Assembly (NCBI RefSeq): GCF_012911025.1
Contig: NZ_WUEI01000046.1
Location: forward strand, 1 to 35,038
DNA: 35,038 nt
Source: Azoarcus sp. TTM-91
Lineage (GTDB): Bacteria > Pseudomonadota > Gammaproteobacteria > Burkholderiales > Rhodocyclaceae
Reading direction: 5' to 3'
The notes below the pieces were generated by a model, which saw nothing but the letters and a program-made list of their open reading frames with translations, had not been told where the DNA came from and made no database searches. The stretch's first letter is position 1, and each line of letters begins with the position of its first letter. Positions 34,829 to 35,038 of this stretch are shown one piece after another. The position numbers and the translations under genes are program-made.

Positions 34829-34876
34829 CCGCCGGCAGCGCCCCGCCCGCCTGCACGCTTCCATCGCTGCCGGCGG
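34829..34876 (+). terminator. Long inverted repeat after cheW
   Basis: CCGCCGGCAGCG (34829-34840) and CGCTGCCGGCGG (34865-34876) are perfect 12-bp complements around a 24-base loop, 64 bases after the cheW stop codon. A smaller CCGCCG-GCA-CGGCGG hairpin lies just upstream. No U-tract follows. A terminator of the chemosensory operon is likely but not proven. Confidence 0.5.
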
Positions 34877-34959
34877 CTCGAACCGGTCGGCCAGTGGGCC
34901 AGCGCTGAGGCAGATGCATCCCTTTTGCGGTGGATCAGCCGCAGGCGGCGGCGCCGATT

Positions 34960-34965
34960 TACAAT
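34960..34965 (+). promoter_or_regulatory. Candidate -10 box of the right-edge gene
   Basis: TACAAT (34960-34965) is a good -10 box only 9 bases before the ATG at 34975, so the message would start within a few bases of the codon. No convincing -35 is placed at 16-18 bases. Confidence 0.4.
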
Positions 34966-34974
34966 CGCGCACAC

Positions 34975-35038
34975 ATGATTTCCGCCGCCCCCTCCCCCCG
35001 ACGCTGGCGCCCCGGCCCGCTCCTGCACGCCACCTGTG
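34975..35038 (+). CDS. Start of an unidentified gene, cut by the right edge
   Basis: An open frame begins at ATG 34975 and runs past the edge. The 21 visible residues begin MISAAPSPRRWRPGPLLHA. They are too few to identify a family. The arginine- and proline-rich start followed by a hydrophobic stretch would suit a membrane protein. No ribosome site is seen; a -10 box directly upstream hints at a leaderless message. The gene is in the same direction as the chemosensory operon but is separated from it by 210 bases with hairpins. Confidence 0.4.
   Translation, partial: MISAAPSPRRWRPGPLLHATC

Overview
The window is a high-GC stretch of a bacterial chromosome with dense gene packing. It most resembles a betaproteobacterium of the Rhodocyclales type (Azoarcus, Thauera or Aromatoleum-like). 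That placement is inference. It rests on the phenylacetate (paa) gene order with an embedded TetR regulator and an ALDH-only PaaN, the FNR-type box beside the paa promoter, and the type IV pilin, aryl-polyene-like and chemotaxis blocks. No rRNA, tRNA, insertion sequence or CRISPR was seen, and no intergenic gap exceeds 300 bases.

Region 1 (1-10446) is the aerobic hybrid phenylacetate catabolon. A leftward operon reads paaG-paaI-paaK-paaA-paaB-paaC-paaD-paaE-paaR-thiolase, with the thiolase cut by the left edge. A divergent rightward unit is paaN-paaY. Between them (7672-7953) lie a TetR-type operator and a perfect FNR-type box. PaaK makes phenylacetyl-CoA, PaaABCDE epoxidises it, PaaG isomerises it to the oxepin, PaaN oxidises the ring-opened aldehyde, and the thiolase finishes beta-oxidation. 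PaaI and PaaY are housekeeping thioesterases. The ring-opening hydratase domain, paaF and paaH are not in the window. Seven of the nine intercistronic junctions in the leftward operon carry a GC-rich inverted repeat within about 20 nt of the preceding stop codon.

Region 2 (10447-16451) is a compact type IV pilin operon: a PilE-like pilin, a FimT/GspH-like, a PilV-like and a PilW-like protein, then a 771-residue protein that joins a prepilin-like N-terminus to a very large beta-rich domain. No pilY1 is present, so this protein is the best candidate for a pilus-tip adhesin. A cupin gene is translationally coupled to it, and an exported metallo-beta-lactamase-fold hydrolase follows. The convergent gap at 16452-16707 is full of inverted repeats and faces a leftward TerB-like gene.

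Region 3 (17101-27223) is a reduced aryl-polyene-like or lipid locus. ACP, ketosynthase and a B12-type radical SAM enzyme form one unit. A second unit of ACP, COG4648 membrane protein, acyl-AMP ligase, hotdog dehydratase, LpxL-like acyltransferase, LolA-like carrier and MMPL exporter follows, in which nearly all genes overlap. Ketoreductase, ammonia lyase, glycosyltransferase and additional ketosynthases of known aryl polyene clusters are absent. The product cannot be named from sequence.

Region 4 (27224-35038) holds an orphan NarL-type response regulator, then a chemosensory operon: a membrane-hairpin MCP with no sensor domain, CheY, a STAS protein, CheA with an inserted MshEN-like segment, a 4-helix MCP and CheW. 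The start of one more gene, apparently near-leaderless, reaches the right edge.
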